Below, one piece after another: positions 59,301 to 61,682 of a stretch of 64,000 nt of DNA; within the stretch, counting starts at the first letter, position 1, and every line of letters begins with the position of its first letter. Source of the stretch: Halichondria panicea (lineage: Eukaryota; Porifera; Demospongiae; Suberitida; Halichondriidae); contig NC_087379.1 of the NCBI RefSeq assembly GCF_963675165.1, positions 3,352,201-3,416,200 of the forward strand, in the 5' to 3' direction. The notes under the pieces were generated by a model. The model did not search any database, had not been told where the DNA came from, and worked only from the letters and a program-made list of their open reading frames with translations. Position numbers and translations under genes: made by a program.

Positions 59301-61093
59301 CATACATACCAATTACATACCAGCAAGAATTTGACCAGAGAGGTAAGCGTAACCAAGTGCCGGACCACCACTGAAACCATACACAAGAGCAGAAAATAGA
59401 CCTGTGTTTGTCGCATGTAAGCTGTGTTGTATAGGTGACCTTTGGTCTGATCCAGTGAAGCCAGATTTGCTGCAGCCATAACCAACAGTCACCATATCTG
59501 AGTTATTAATTTTAGTCCAATCACAGTCTATTACTTCGTTATCCAGGAGAATGTCTATTTCAGTGTACAGCTCCGCCGTTACTGTAACACTGATAAAGGT
59601 TGAAGGAAATGTAGTTGTGGGTAAAGCATAAAATGATACTCTGTTTACATAGCTGCCAATTGGAGAAATCAAAGCTACAGCTGTGTCACCACTAGAGTCT
59701 ATAACATTATCTATGGATGCTTGAAAAACCAGTACTGGATCAAGAGATTCAAGATAGCAGTACTCGGAAGAATTAAACAGATGTTGAATGATGTCGTGAA
59801 AATGGTACGACACTTTCCCACAAGTGTAGTTTATCGATGTCTGACTTGCTGCAATAATTTTAAAATATTGATCACTTGCTCTTCCAGCGAATGGTGCTAA
59901 GAGGAATTTGGAACCCCAGGTGTCAAGAGGAGGAATATGTATAGCTAGCGGTTCACATACACCGGCAGAGTCAGCAATATTGCCACACTCATGACCACTG
60001 ATTACAGTGATTGGCCTGTTTGAGACGATTTTTGTGCCAGTGAGATTTTCATGACTGTTCACGAGCAAAGTTTGCATCTGATTCAGACGCAGTTGCCAAC
60101 TAAATGAGCCAGTAGATACCAATACAGTTGGAGCGTTCTCTATTTGAAGGTCAGTTGGAATATTTACATCTTGAGTTGGATATATAACAAAAAGAGTTTC
60201 ATTTTCACATCCAACAAGAAGAAATTGACTATGAGCAAAGCCTGATGAGTCTTCAGCCGAGAATACATAGTAAGTGTACTCTCTAGCAAGTTCCAGTTGC
60301 AGGCAAGGGTATGCAAGAAATACTCCATGGTTAACCCCATTTATATAATTTTCTCCAATAACAAACAAAGGTTCATCACCAGTTGTATACACATGAATTC
60401 CCTTGTTCCGATCGCTAGAGCCCAACACTTCTAGTTCAATATCGGAAGCAACTGTGTAAGAGGAACTTGCAGATATGGTACCTCCATCAATCTGCATTGG
60501 AATGCTAGTATCGGCACTTAGTGTTTCTACAACAAAGTCAACCGACGAGGTAGCAGCTGTACCGATCAACAGCCTGACTGATGAAAAGGCACCACCACCA
60601 ATATTAGGCATGAAGCCAAGATAGAAGTCTGTTCCATAAGCAGATGCTACATAAATGGATACTATGAGACATGCAAAAGAAACAGGAAATAGTTGCAACT
60701 GTTAAAGTATTTAGGCTTCATCAAGCACATTCAACTGAGAATTTCAAAACTTACACGGTGTACTCGTTGCAAAAGCGCCAGAGTAGTGAGAAACTGCAAA
60801 ACCTATAGATATGAAAAATACATGCTGTAACAACTTGCAATCGACAACCAACATGTGGTCAATTATGGCTTCACATAAATAATTACAACTAACTTTTGGG
60901 TTAATTGGTATTCCCACATGATGCTTTTTTACTGTCTGATGTCATACGTAACGTTATAATTATGGTCTATAGTATAATTATAGGGAAGTTTTAGCTTGTC
61001 ATTGCAAAAAACGTGAGTCCAGGTGCACCAGCCTGATCTTTACTTCAACCTGAGATTGAACTCACTCAGAACTAAGAGATACAGAGCAGCCAT
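117..61093 (-). CDS. 33-exon single-pass adhesion receptor: IgGFcBP-N, Ig, NIDO, AMOP, VWD, EGF, CCP, Calx-beta, FN3, TM, NPxY tail
   Basis: I assembled this gene by eye from GT-AG boundaries and matching splice phases. Exons, 5' to 3': 61093-61066, 60802-60755, 60661-59321, 58382-58086, 52069-51909, 51607-51264 (frame problem), 43303-42756, 31808-31621, 17025-16817, 16592-16232, 8777-8529, 8333-7971, 7890-7735, 7622-7500, 7270-7151, 7093-6980, 6905-6792, 6742-6599, 6543-6349, 6230-6024, 5970-5821, 5742-5521, 5419-5270, 5157-5026, 4974-4879, 4826-4617, 3821-3600, 3367-3219, 3178-2769, 2543-2432, 2285-1765, 1702-1555, 194-117. All junctions keep frame except inside exon 6. The product is about 2,614 residues if exon 6 loses a 65-bp intron. 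NIDO-AMOP-VWD is the core of MUC4/SUSD2-type proteins (family knowledge). A surface adhesion or recognition role is inferred. The least certain boundaries are the 5' end of exon 10 and the exon 28/29 junction. Two adjacent genes remain possible but would make the matching phases a coincidence. Confidence 0.8.
195..1554. other. Intron 32: tandem duplication and dispersed repeat fragments
   Basis: This 1.36-kb intron of the receptor contains a 41-bp unit present twice back to back (402-442 and 443-483). It also has a stretch at about 261-370 that recurs near 46580-46690 (TGCCTCTCGCCATG core) and a fragment at about 486-520 resembling the end of the 14649-15866 element. Around 857-885 and 1037-1068 a 30-bp segment recurs inverted (CATGAGGAGATGGAGCAT). 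A 147-codon minus frame at 825-1268 has no recognisable domain and overlaps the inverted repeat, so I do not call it a gene. Confidence 0.5.
402..483. repeat. 41-bp perfect tandem duplication
   Basis: Two identical copies start CGAATGATTATAGGAGAG and end GGACTATAAGTAAT, directly adjacent. This is a recent local duplication inside intron 32. Confidence 0.9.
1765..2543 (-). CDS. Exons 30-31: juxtamembrane Cys segment, Ser/Thr-rich stalk, membrane helix
   Basis: Exon 30 (2543-2432) joins in phase 2 to exon 29 and reads [20 protein letters not shown], then [16 protein letters not shown]. Exon 31 (2285-1765) begins [14 protein letters not shown] and continues as about 130 residues rich in Ser, Thr and Pro, a likely O-glycosylated stalk. 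A hydrophobic stretch follows at about residues 2501-2530 ([20 protein letters not shown], then [10 protein letters not shown]), ending in basic [11 protein letters not shown]. This gives a type I topology with the modules outside. The TGA after PKK is not the true end: it overlaps a strong GTGAGT donor (1764-1759) and is spliced out. Confidence 0.82.
2769..4974 (-). CDS. Exons 25-29: three fibronectin type III modules and start of a Cys-containing module
   Basis: Exons 25 (4974-4879) and 26 (4826-4617) form one FN3 ([40 protein letters not shown]). Exon 27 (3821-3600) holds a second ([34 protein letters not shown]). Exons 28 (3367-3219) and 29 (3178-2769) hold a third ([43 protein letters not shown]). 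The W of the B strand and the Tyr-rich F/G region are the FN3 signs. The rest of exon 29 ([18 protein letters not shown], then [10 protein letters not shown], further Cys) is a separate module that continues in exon 30. The intron between exons 28 and 29 is only 40 bp. Its donor GTTAAT is non-ideal but is the one that keeps frame. Confidence 0.78.
3822..4616. other. Intron 26: no gene content recognised
   Basis: This 795-bp intron separates the first and second FN3 modules. Short open frames on both strands have no domain features. I see no clear transposon ends. Confidence 0.5.
5026..5970 (-). CDS. Exons 21-24: Calx-beta module plus a probable second Calx-beta-like module
   Basis: Exons 21 (5970-5821) and 22 (5742-5521) together encode a Calx-beta module: [17 protein letters not shown] at the start, then [17 protein letters not shown] and a D-D-D-G ending, the D/E-rich edge that binds calcium in this family. 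The donor at 5820 removes a 78-bp stretch that is open in frame, so an unspliced reading looks deceptively continuous. Exons 23 (5419-5270) and 24 (5157-5026) are weaker: [20 protein letters not shown] and [20 protein letters not shown] fit a beta-sandwich of similar type but lack a clean signature. All four exons are 1-1. Calx-beta modules are also prominent in sponge aggregation factors (established knowledge). Confidence 0.75.
6024..6543 (-). CDS. Exons 19-20: two sushi (CCP) domains
   Basis: Exon 19 (6543-6349, 195 bp) and exon 20 (6230-6024, 207 bp) are symmetric 1-1, one CCP module each. Exon 19 has [42 protein letters not shown] and TTCE. Exon 20 has [49 protein letters not shown]. Both show the four-Cys plus conserved-Trp CCP pattern (C...G-x-[VI]...C...C-x-x-x-x-x-W...C). 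CCP modules generally mediate protein binding; no specific partner can be deduced. Donors are GTAAGG (6348) and GTAAAT (6023). Confidence 0.9.
6599..7890 (-). CDS. Exons 13-18: six EGF-like modules, four with calcium-binding consensus
   Basis: There are six exons, all phase 1-1, and each is about one module. Exon 13 (7890-7735) reads [36 protein letters not shown]; this atypical EGF directly follows the NIDO-AMOP-VWD block in cnidarian and sponge relatives (recalled family pattern). Exon 14 (7622-7500) begins [16 protein letters not shown]. Exon 15 (7270-7151) begins [11 protein letters not shown]. Exon 16 (7093-6980) has [12 protein letters not shown] and [10 protein letters not shown] and lacks the calcium motif. 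Exon 17 (6905-6792) begins [11 protein letters not shown]. Exon 18 (6742-6599) begins [13 protein letters not shown]-[IV]-[DN]-E-C is the calcium-binding EGF start and implies a rigid rod. The separating introns are only 49-229 bp. Confidence 0.9.
7971..8777 (-). CDS. Exons 11-12: post-VWD linker and cadherin-like/EGF region of MUC4-type proteins
   Basis: Exon 11 (8777-8529) reads [10 protein letters not shown], then [20 protein letters not shown] and [20 protein letters not shown]. The last matches the conserved C-x-x-[DN]-x-x-C-L-F-D segment that follows the VWD in MUC4/SUSD2-like proteins. Exon 12 (8333-7971) starts [20 protein letters not shown], a cadherin-like or Ig-like fold, then [14 protein letters not shown] and [14 protein letters not shown], leading into an EGF fold completed by exon 13. 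Both exons are symmetric 1-1. Exon 12 ends at GTAAGT with a second GTAAGA donor 12 bp downstream; using the second would include an in-frame stop. Confidence 0.82.
8855..9402. mobile_element. Inverted-repeat (fold-back type) element, right end displaced to 14530-14600
   Basis: The left arm (about 8855-9075) starts GGGACATTCCATGTCAACTC. The right arm (about 9255-9402) is its imperfect reverse complement and stops at GGTAAGGTATGTA. The missing outer part, starting ATGTATATGCCAAGTTTTGG and ending GACATGGAATGTCCC, occurs at 14530-14600 in the correct orientation. The element is non-coding and was probably split by a later 5.1-kb insertion. Confidence 0.6.
10080..13622. mobile_element. TIR element A with tandem-repeat-filled inverted ends
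   Basis: The ends are TATGGGGTGCCGTTTG (left) and its reverse complement (right, ending CGGCACCCCATA), followed inside by TCTCAAAACTAATAAA. Next to each end lies a tandem array of a unit of about 20 bp with core TCGATGTTTAGCAACC: roughly 5 units on the left (10112-10205) and about 11 in inverse orientation on the right (13370-13590). Further inward, 10203-10259 and 13319-13378 are again inverted copies. The interior has no coding sequence and carries other small elements. TGGGCAT lies on both flanks and may be a target duplication. The structure resembles fold-back/Galileo-type elements with subrepeat-built TIRs. Confidence 0.65.
11552..11945. mobile_element. Pogo-like MITE
   Basis: The left end, ACAGTAGACTCTCGTTAATC, and the right end, which reads AGAGTCTATACTGTA, are imperfect inverted repeats. 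ACAGTAGA-[AC]-CTCG is a start common in pogo/Tigger-related non-autonomous elements (family knowledge). It contains no coding sequence. Confidence 0.45.
14305..14361. repeat. (CAGA)n-(CA)n microsatellite
   Basis: CAGA tetranucleotide repeats pass directly into CA dinucleotide repeats. The same composite recurs at other copies of the neighbouring MITE family (for example 39493-39590 and 48615-48635). Confidence 0.9.
14649..15866. mobile_element. 1.2-kb TIR transposon, possibly with degraded ORF
   Basis: The ends are inverted repeats of about 55 bp: CTAGTCTCATGAATCACCCG on the left and CATGAGACTAG on the right, with CCTTCCTA and CGTCTGAGCA/GCCTGAGCA following inward. The interior holds a 73-codon plus frame (14711-14932) and two short minus frames (15374-15625, 15632-15817). 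None has a transposase motif I recognise. A related end fragment lies in intron 32 (about 486-520). Confidence 0.55.
15932..16205. mobile_element. hAT-like MITE next to exon 10
   Basis: The perfect terminal inverted repeat is CAGGGTTTCATACAG, 274 bp end to end, with a G/C-run-rich interior. CAGGG-type ends suggest hAT, but no 8-bp target duplication is visible. The right end lies 26 bp from the exon 10 donor side. Confidence 0.6.
16232..17025 (-). CDS. Exons 9-10: von Willebrand type D domain
   Basis: Exon 9 (17025-16817) begins [20 protein letters not shown], the hallmark VWD start (GDPH-x-x-T-x-D-G-x-x-[YF]-x-F-x-G), and continues LGNFVLFEA. Exon 10 (16592-16232) supplies the C-terminal half, with [27 protein letters not shown], then [11 protein letters not shown], matching the family G-L-x-G-N-x-[ND]-G motif. 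The 5' boundary of exon 10 is the least sure: CACAG at 16593-16597 is the nearest acceptor that keeps phase 0, but its polypyrimidine tract is weak. Exon 10 ends at a GTGAGT donor just 26 bp from a MITE end. In MUC4/SUSD2 this VWD sits next to NIDO and AMOP, as here. Confidence 0.82.
17803..17914. mobile_element. 112-bp MITE with 19-bp perfect TIR
   Basis: TTAGACACTGTTTAGGAAG on the left and its exact reverse complement on the right flank a short GC-richer centre. A degraded direct copy lies at about 17388-17500. Confidence 0.7.
17961..18168. mobile_element. About 208-bp MITE; second copy at 50411-50620
   Basis: The ends read CCTTAAGGTGACAT and ATGTCACC. The interior (GCAAAAATTAGTACTCGCAA, ATCGACATTTCGCAAAAA) is almost identical to the copy inside the copia 3' LTR, where the element is flanked by TA on both sides. 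TA flanks suggest the Tc1/mariner or pogo group (inference). Confidence 0.65.
19382..21640 (+). pseudogene. Decayed Ty3/gypsy LTR retrotransposon (gag knuckle, protease, RT, integrase remnants)
   Basis: Fragments follow each other in the normal pol order but in several frames. They are a gag nucleocapsid region with one intact CCHC knuckle ([15 protein letters not shown]) and a second that has lost its last Cys (19580-19690), a protease-like stretch whose active-site motif is altered (DKGAEV, about 19791-20012), the RT N-half ([50 protein letters not shown], 20284-20560), then directly an integrase zinc-binding region (QCSTCSKHF) and a core fragment ([16 protein letters not shown], about 20860-21079). 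The RT catalytic part and RNase H are deleted. AGAGAAAGGGGG at 21472-21483 looks like a polypurine tract, followed by a possible 3' LTR start. It is antisense to the host gene and inactive. Confidence 0.8.
23898..25369 (+). pseudogene. 5'-truncated LINE (non-LTR) reverse transcriptase fragment
   Basis: The sequence begins inside the RT ([20 protein letters not shown]) and carries the non-LTR RT signature [14 protein letters not shown]. After a frameshift comes [20 protein letters not shown], the A-D-D catalytic box, then the thumb/C-terminal region [20 protein letters not shown] and [12 protein letters not shown] (24370-24870). Further broken frames run to 25369. TIR element B interrupts it there, and matching LINE-like sequence resumes at 27584 ([12 protein letters not shown]). 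Several frameshifts and 5' truncation make it dead. The clade cannot be decided by eye. Confidence 0.75.
25566..26280. repeat. 24-bp minisatellite, left array of element B
   Basis: There are about 28 degenerate units with core GCAGCAGTCGCATATAATA. Orientation flips at about 25735, so the first few units face the rest. The unit length is a multiple of 3 and has few stops, which creates ORF artefacts in several frames on both strands. Confidence 0.85.
26310..26582. mobile_element. Pogo-like MITE within element B
   Basis: CCTCGATTATCCGG on the left and CCGGATAATCGAGGTTCTAC on the right are inverted. Internal ATTATCCGG copies support a Tc1/pogo-type non-autonomous element. No ORF was seen. Confidence 0.5.
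27050..27380. repeat. 24-bp minisatellite, right array of element B
   Basis: This has the same unit as the left array in inverse orientation (core TATGCGACTGCTGCATTTAT), about 14 units. Confidence 0.85.
27666..28057. repeat. Inverted copy of the repeat at 9667-10029, CAGGGGCGG end
   Basis: Read on the minus strand from 28057 it starts CAGGGGCGGATCCAGGAAAA and follows the 9667-10029 sequence over some 360-390 bp, including CTTGCAACT, TGAAAAAGTCTGAGATCT and TTGCAGCAGCATGC. CAGGGGCGGA is a common hAT-type terminus. The two copies face each other across 17.6 kb that includes exons 9 and 10. Confidence 0.65.
29328..29401. repeat. Perfect hairpin, about 33-bp arms
   Basis: The arms TTTCCAATATTACTTCAGG... 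and its exact complement meet around a 9-base loop (TGATTCCAA). The perfection suggests recent origin or gene conversion. Confidence 0.85.
30002..30161. repeat. Imperfect hairpin, about 65-bp arms
   Basis: CAGAGGTTTTCAGGCAGGTTG at the left pairs with CAACCTACCTGAAAACCTCTG at the right. The arms continue inward through GCTTCAGAGTG and GCATAAGTTATA. Confidence 0.75.
30369..31086. mobile_element. 718-bp hAT-like MITE with 8-bp target duplication
   Basis: The left end CTAGTTGGGCGGAGTCCAAC and the right end GTTGGACTCCGCCCAACTA form a TIR of about 23 bp. GTCTACAG is repeated directly outside (30361-30368 and 31087-31094). An 8-bp duplication is typical of hAT insertion. Open frames inside (for example 30724-31083 minus) have no transposase signature. 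Confidence 0.75.
31621..31808 (-). CDS. Exon 8: C-terminal half of AMOP
   Basis: This 188-bp exon runs from phase 2 to phase 1 and lies alone between introns of 10.9 and 14.6 kb. Joined to exon 7 it reads [19 protein letters not shown], then [19 protein letters not shown] and GYTPPNTC. The CC...C-x-x-[YF]-x-x-x-R/P-rich ending is the second half of the AMOP domain of MUC4-like proteins. There it always leads to a VWD that starts with a Gly-Asp-Pro-His sequence, and exon 9 supplies exactly that. The acceptor is TTTATATAG and the donor GTGAGT. The exon is too short to stand out without its neighbours; phase and domain order identify it. Confidence 0.8.
32381..33088 (-). repeat. Right terminal block of the Ngaro-like element: B, spacer, A, B
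   Basis: Copies of B at 32381-32560 and 32922-33088 start TAACATT and CCCCGAACCAAACTAGACCC. The first has an extra 13-bp internal duplication (CCTGACCGCACCC). Copy A occupies 32750-32921. The spacer 32561-32749 includes an A-rich tract at 32605-32695. Confidence 0.88.
33253..34308 (-). pseudogene. Tyrosine recombinase of the Ngaro-like element (frameshifted)
   Basis: The C-terminal catalytic part (33780-33253) is intact and has the R ([13 protein letters not shown]), H-x-x-R ([12 protein letters not shown]), [10 protein letters not shown] and the nucleophile Tyr in [10 protein letters not shown]. The N-terminal part lies in other frames at 34308-33790 ([32 protein letters not shown]). The frame changes near 33785, between TQDQVMR and the FFGF strand. 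In this family the enzyme inserts a circular DNA copy by site-specific recombination, so no target duplication forms. The break suggests that the copy is inactive unless it is a sequencing error. Confidence 0.82.
34211..35811 (-). pseudogene. Reverse transcriptase and RNase H of the Ngaro-like element (frameshifted)
   Basis: A 427-codon frame (35811-34528) holds the [42 protein letters not shown], the catalytic box [10 protein letters not shown] and the thumb region [11 protein letters not shown]. RNase H begins with [10 protein letters not shown] and continues in a second frame (34561-34211) with [14 protein letters not shown] and the C-terminal [15 protein letters not shown] frameshift near 34560-34580 separates them. 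Sequence upstream of the RT core has no clear function. Confidence 0.85.
36010..36740 (-). pseudogene. Gag-like protein of the Ngaro-like element (frameshifted)
   Basis: Frame one (36740-36105) has a capsid-like helical region, [20 protein letters not shown] then [13 protein letters not shown] second frame (36312-36010) carries [16 protein letters not shown], resembling a zinc-knuckle nucleic-acid-binding motif. The switch near 36310 suggests a frameshift. The assignment rests on position before the RT and on general character. Confidence 0.6.
36902..37075. repeat. Four tandem units in the leader of the Ngaro-like element
   Basis: CAGCTTGAGAGTAGG recurs every 49-57 bp with CCGACCCC and GAGCTCT following. 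Four copies lie between the 5' repeat A and gag. Confidence 0.75.
40206..40756. mobile_element. 551-bp MULE-like MITE with 9-bp target duplication
   Basis: TIRs of about 60 bp start TAGCCTTGATTCCAGGCTGC (left) and end GCCTGGAATCGAGGCTA (right), with GCGGCCTGGTATACCTTG inside each. GTACTACAC is duplicated exactly outside (40197-40205, 40757-40765). A 9-bp duplication with long TIRs fits Mutator-like elements. Related ends occur near 44119 and 46063. Confidence 0.78.
42257..42345. repeat. Hairpin with GC-rich tip
   Basis: ATGGGATTATGATACCC and its partner GGTCTCATAATCCCAT enclose TAGCGCCCTC and GGGGCGCTA around a short CTGCGCTC loop. Confidence 0.8.
42756..43303 (-). CDS. Exon 7: C-terminal NIDO and N-terminal AMOP
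   Basis: This 548-bp exon runs from phase 0 to phase 2. It starts [21 protein letters not shown], the usual NIDO strand before the conserved C-G-G-x-x-W-T, and continues through [10 protein letters not shown] and a Cys. A linker with RKRQ (a possible basic cleavage site) leads into an AMOP-like segment containing [15 protein letters not shown] and the final QQCCYDD, which corresponds to the Cys-Cys-Tyr element of AMOP domains. The acceptor CTGTGCAG lies at 43304-43310 and the donor GTTAGT at 42755. A small palindromic MITE remnant (about 42683-42739) lies only 16 bp beyond the donor. Confidence 0.82.
44909..45260. mobile_element. PIF/Harbinger-like MITE with TTA target duplication
   Basis: The left end TGCACCTATCAATGTCAGTC and the right end AATTGATGGGTGCA carry long, partly C/G-homopolymeric TIRs of about 40 bp (CCCCACTACCCCC). 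TTA flanks both ends (44906-44908, 45261-45263), the 3-bp duplication of PIF/Harbinger. Confidence 0.7.
46199..46302. repeat. Hairpin of about 40-bp arms
   Basis: TGACTGGTTGCCTAGTAATT and AATTACTAGTCAACCAGTC pair, continuing inward with ATGGTTTATAACCAAC and GTTGGTTATAAGCCAT. It may be a very short palindromic element. Confidence 0.8.
47901..48562. mobile_element. 662-bp hAT-like element inserted in an older repeat
   Basis: The ends CAGTGGCGTAGGAAG and CTTCCTACTCCTCTG are inverted. The flanks (CCTATAGAAGC and GAAGCTGTTAG) join into the repeat family that is uninterrupted at 21655-21960 and 28315-28510. A 95-codon minus frame (48053-48337) lacks a recognisable domain. Confidence 0.65.
49257..50320 (+). 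pseudogene. 5'-truncated Ty1/copia retrotransposon: RT end and RNase H
   Basis: The sequence starts inside the RT at [20 protein letters not shown], giving the catalytic YVDD box, then [14 protein letters not shown]. After a frame change comes the connection and RNase [66 protein letters not shown]. The final region ([31 protein letters not shown]) is in another frame and carries a short palindromic insertion. The 5' LTR, gag, protease, integrase and RT N-half are absent. It is antisense to the host gene and inactive. Confidence 0.85.
50141..50162. repeat. 20-bp palindrome inserted in the copia RNase H region
   Basis: CAGGAGTGCATGCACTCCTG is a perfect palindrome placed where the copia protein should continue from HYVREQ, and it shifts the frame. 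A longer version (with GCATGCATGC) lies near 38503-38522. Confidence 0.8.
50321..50720 (+). mobile_element. 3' LTR of the copia element, with nested MITE
   Basis: AAGTGGGAG just before 50321 is the polypurine tract. The LTR begins TGTTGAACAT and ends ATTGAACA. A MITE of about 210 bp (50411-50620, TA flanks) is inserted in it. No 5' LTR was seen in the window. Confidence 0.65.
50843..51215. mobile_element. hAT-like MITE
   Basis: CAGGGGCGTAGCCAGG and its exact reverse complement CCTGGCTACGCCCCTG end a 373-bp non-coding element. A related copy occupies about 56930-57332. Its right end lies 48 bp beyond the exon 6 donor. Confidence 0.75.
51264..52069 (-). CDS. Exons 5-6: first part of the NIDO domain, with a frame break in exon 6
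   Basis: Exon 5 (52069-51909) ends [11 protein letters not shown] and joins in phase to exon 6 (51607-51264), which starts [16 protein letters not shown]. This is the usual beginning of a NIDO domain (nidogen-like extracellular domain), followed by [11 protein letters not shown] and the ATYYYQEE strand. FSGTWLLIG follows in that frame. The next conserved element, [17 protein letters not shown], is in a different frame. Exon 6 as drawn is 344 bp, which is not a multiple of 3, although phase 0 is needed at both ends. Either one base is missing near 51345, or a 65-bp intron (51385-51321, GTAAGA to ATCAG) is removed; the latter restores frame but deletes the Trp-rich motif. Exon 5 lies 301 bp upstream of exon 6. 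Confidence 0.75.
52471..52548. repeat. Hairpin, 20-bp arms
   Basis: GATATATTGGCTCAGTAGTG pairs with CACTACTGAGCCAATATATC around a GC-rich loop. Confidence 0.85.
55116..55424. repeat. 155-bp tandem duplication
   Basis: Both copies run from CACACTATTTGTTATATC to AATAAGCCCATCTT and differ by one T (GAGTGCGC versus GAGGCGC). The second copy includes the left end of the adjacent inverted-repeat element, so that end is duplicated. Confidence 0.88.
55395..56712. mobile_element. 1.3-kb long inverted repeat (two arms of about 570-590 bp)
   Basis: The left arm starts TACCGTACCCTCGCGAAAAT and passes AAGCCCATCTTGAATAAACG and GGACCAAGATCAGACATATA. The right arm carries the complements in reverse order (TATATGTCTGATCTTGGTCC, AGATGGGCTTATTTTTGCGA) and ends GGTACGGTA. 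The arms run about 55395-55990 and 56145-56712 with a 150-bp centre, which itself contains another copy of the terminal motif (TACCGTACCACCCTCGCGAA). Divergence is moderate. Open frames 55574-55867 (minus) and 56259-56555 (plus) are the same arm sequence read in mirror image, not genes. Confidence 0.8.
58086..58382 (-). CDS. Exon 4: immunoglobulin domain (I-set like)
   Basis: This 297-bp symmetric 1-1 exon encodes one complete Ig domain. It begins [24 protein letters not shown], and this first Cys pairs with the Cys of [11 protein letters not shown]. The Trp of ISWEYF is in the expected place, and the A'-G strand pattern ends in [10 protein letters not shown]-x-G-x-Y-x-C is the canonical F-strand motif. 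The intron before it (58383-59320, 938 bp) contains a near-perfect hairpin centred near 59041. The exon ends at a GTGAGC donor whose phase fits exon 5, 6 kb away. Confidence 0.88.
58963..59137. repeat. Hairpin of about 80-bp arms in intron 3
   Basis: GGGCATGCAAC...AACGTGGGC...TGCTAAAAATAGA is followed directly by TCTATTTTTAGCA...GCCCACGTT...GTTGCATGCCC with almost no loop. Confidence 0.8.
59321..60661 (-). CDS. Exon 3: IgGFc-binding protein N-terminal domain
   Basis: This 1,341-bp exon encodes residues about 26-473 and is phase 1 at both ends. It matches the IgGFc-binding protein N-terminal family: [11 protein letters not shown] at the start, [15 protein letters not shown] and [10 protein letters not shown] in the middle, then [15 protein letters not shown], which resembles the family WG-x-x-F-x-x-P-F signature. 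Cysteines sit at the expected places. In vertebrate FCGBP the domain precedes repeated VWD-type assemblies, and many invertebrate and bacterial proteins carry it alone (family knowledge). Here it is the outermost domain of a membrane protein. The acceptor ends CTCATAG at 60662, after a pyrimidine-rich tract. The donor is GTATGT at 59320. Confidence 0.88.
60755..61093 (-). CDS. Exons 1-2: start codon and signal peptide of the adhesion receptor
   Basis: Exon 1 (61093-61066) starts at ATG and reads [10 protein letters not shown], split by a GTGAGT donor. Exon 2 (60802-60755) follows an acceptor ending CTATAG and reads [15 protein letters not shown] up to a GTAAGT donor. Splicing in phase gives a typical secretory signal: short N-region, Leu/Val core, small residues before cleavage. 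It runs straight into exon 3. This replaces a longer open frame that enters exon 3 from 60698, which has no ATG and whose first residues are the exon 3 polypyrimidine tract. In-frame Met codons lie further upstream of 61093, but they precede hydrophilic sequence with no signal character. A TATA-like stretch at about 61146-61158 lies some 55-65 bp upstream of the ATG. Confidence 0.75.
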
Positions 61094-61145
61094 TCTTGCT
61101 GCACTTGTGGGTACAATCCTATAGCGTACGAAAGGAGAAAAAATA

Positions 61146-61158
61146 TTTTTATTATACT
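61146..61158 (-). promoter_or_regulatory. Possible TATA-like element upstream of the receptor ATG
   Basis: GTATAATAAAAATA on the minus strand lies 55-65 bp before the start codon. Only position and composition support it; AT-rich DNA gives such matches by chance. Confidence 0.25.
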
Positions 61159-61315
61159 TCACTGGGCAAAATTCCAAATTGTGTGCATGGTTTACAAACA
61201 TCTGCATGTGGTGCATAATGCCTCTGTCCATGTTTTCATGGCGCTGTGGTATTAGTTTCCGCAAGTATGATTAACAGTTGTATTGTGAATCTTGTCATAC
61301 TTGTACAAAATGACT

Positions 61316-61480
61316 TTTTCCGCCTATTGTGGGATATAAGAGCCTCAAAATTATTATATTCATGGACATAACTATAATGTTTCCGCCTATTGTGGGCCTC
61401 AAAATTATTATATTCATGGACATAACTATAATGTTTCCGTCTGTAGCCTCAAAATCATATTATTCATGGACATAACTAGT
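61316..61480. repeat. Three tandem units of about 55-65 bp upstream of the gene
   Basis: The core TTTCCGCCTATTGTGGG (third copy TTTCCGTCTGTAG) with CCTCAAAATTATTATATTCA and GGACATAACTA recurs three times, 225-390 bp upstream of the ATG. Confidence 0.8.
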
Positions 61481-61682
61481 TTTTCCGTCTATGATAGCGG
61501 GATGTGATCTCAAGGACATTATTTCCACAGCATGTGGCACAGCTGAATGAGACGGAATTAACAATTCGATCTGTAGATGCTAGTGCCTCGGTGCAAGCTT
61601 TGTTATAAACTGCAGCTCTTAGTATCGCACCAGCCCCGATTAAAACTAGGTCTGGAGAACTTCCTATATCACAGTTGTGCAC
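61476..61682 (-). CDS. Possible exon of an upstream gene (unassigned)
   Basis: A 68-codon frame reads SSPDLVLIGAGAILRAAVYN, then CTEALASTDRIVNS and CATCCGN. Amino-acid use looks more protein-like than in its surroundings, and an acceptor-like GTGATATAG precedes GAAGTTCTCC near 61665. I do not recognise a family. Its 3' end overlaps the tandem repeat upstream of the receptor gene, which argues against it. Confidence 0.2.
   Translation of the reverse strand: MHNCDIGSSPDLVLIGAGAILRAAVYNKACTEALASTDRIVNSVSFSCATCCGNNVLEITSRYHRRKN

Noticed and set aside
59313-60698. Start of the receptor at 60698 as a separate 461-residue protein
   Set aside because: There is no ATG at that position, and the first residues are the polypyrimidine tract and acceptor of exon 3. 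Exons 1-2 give a proper ATG and signal peptide in phase.
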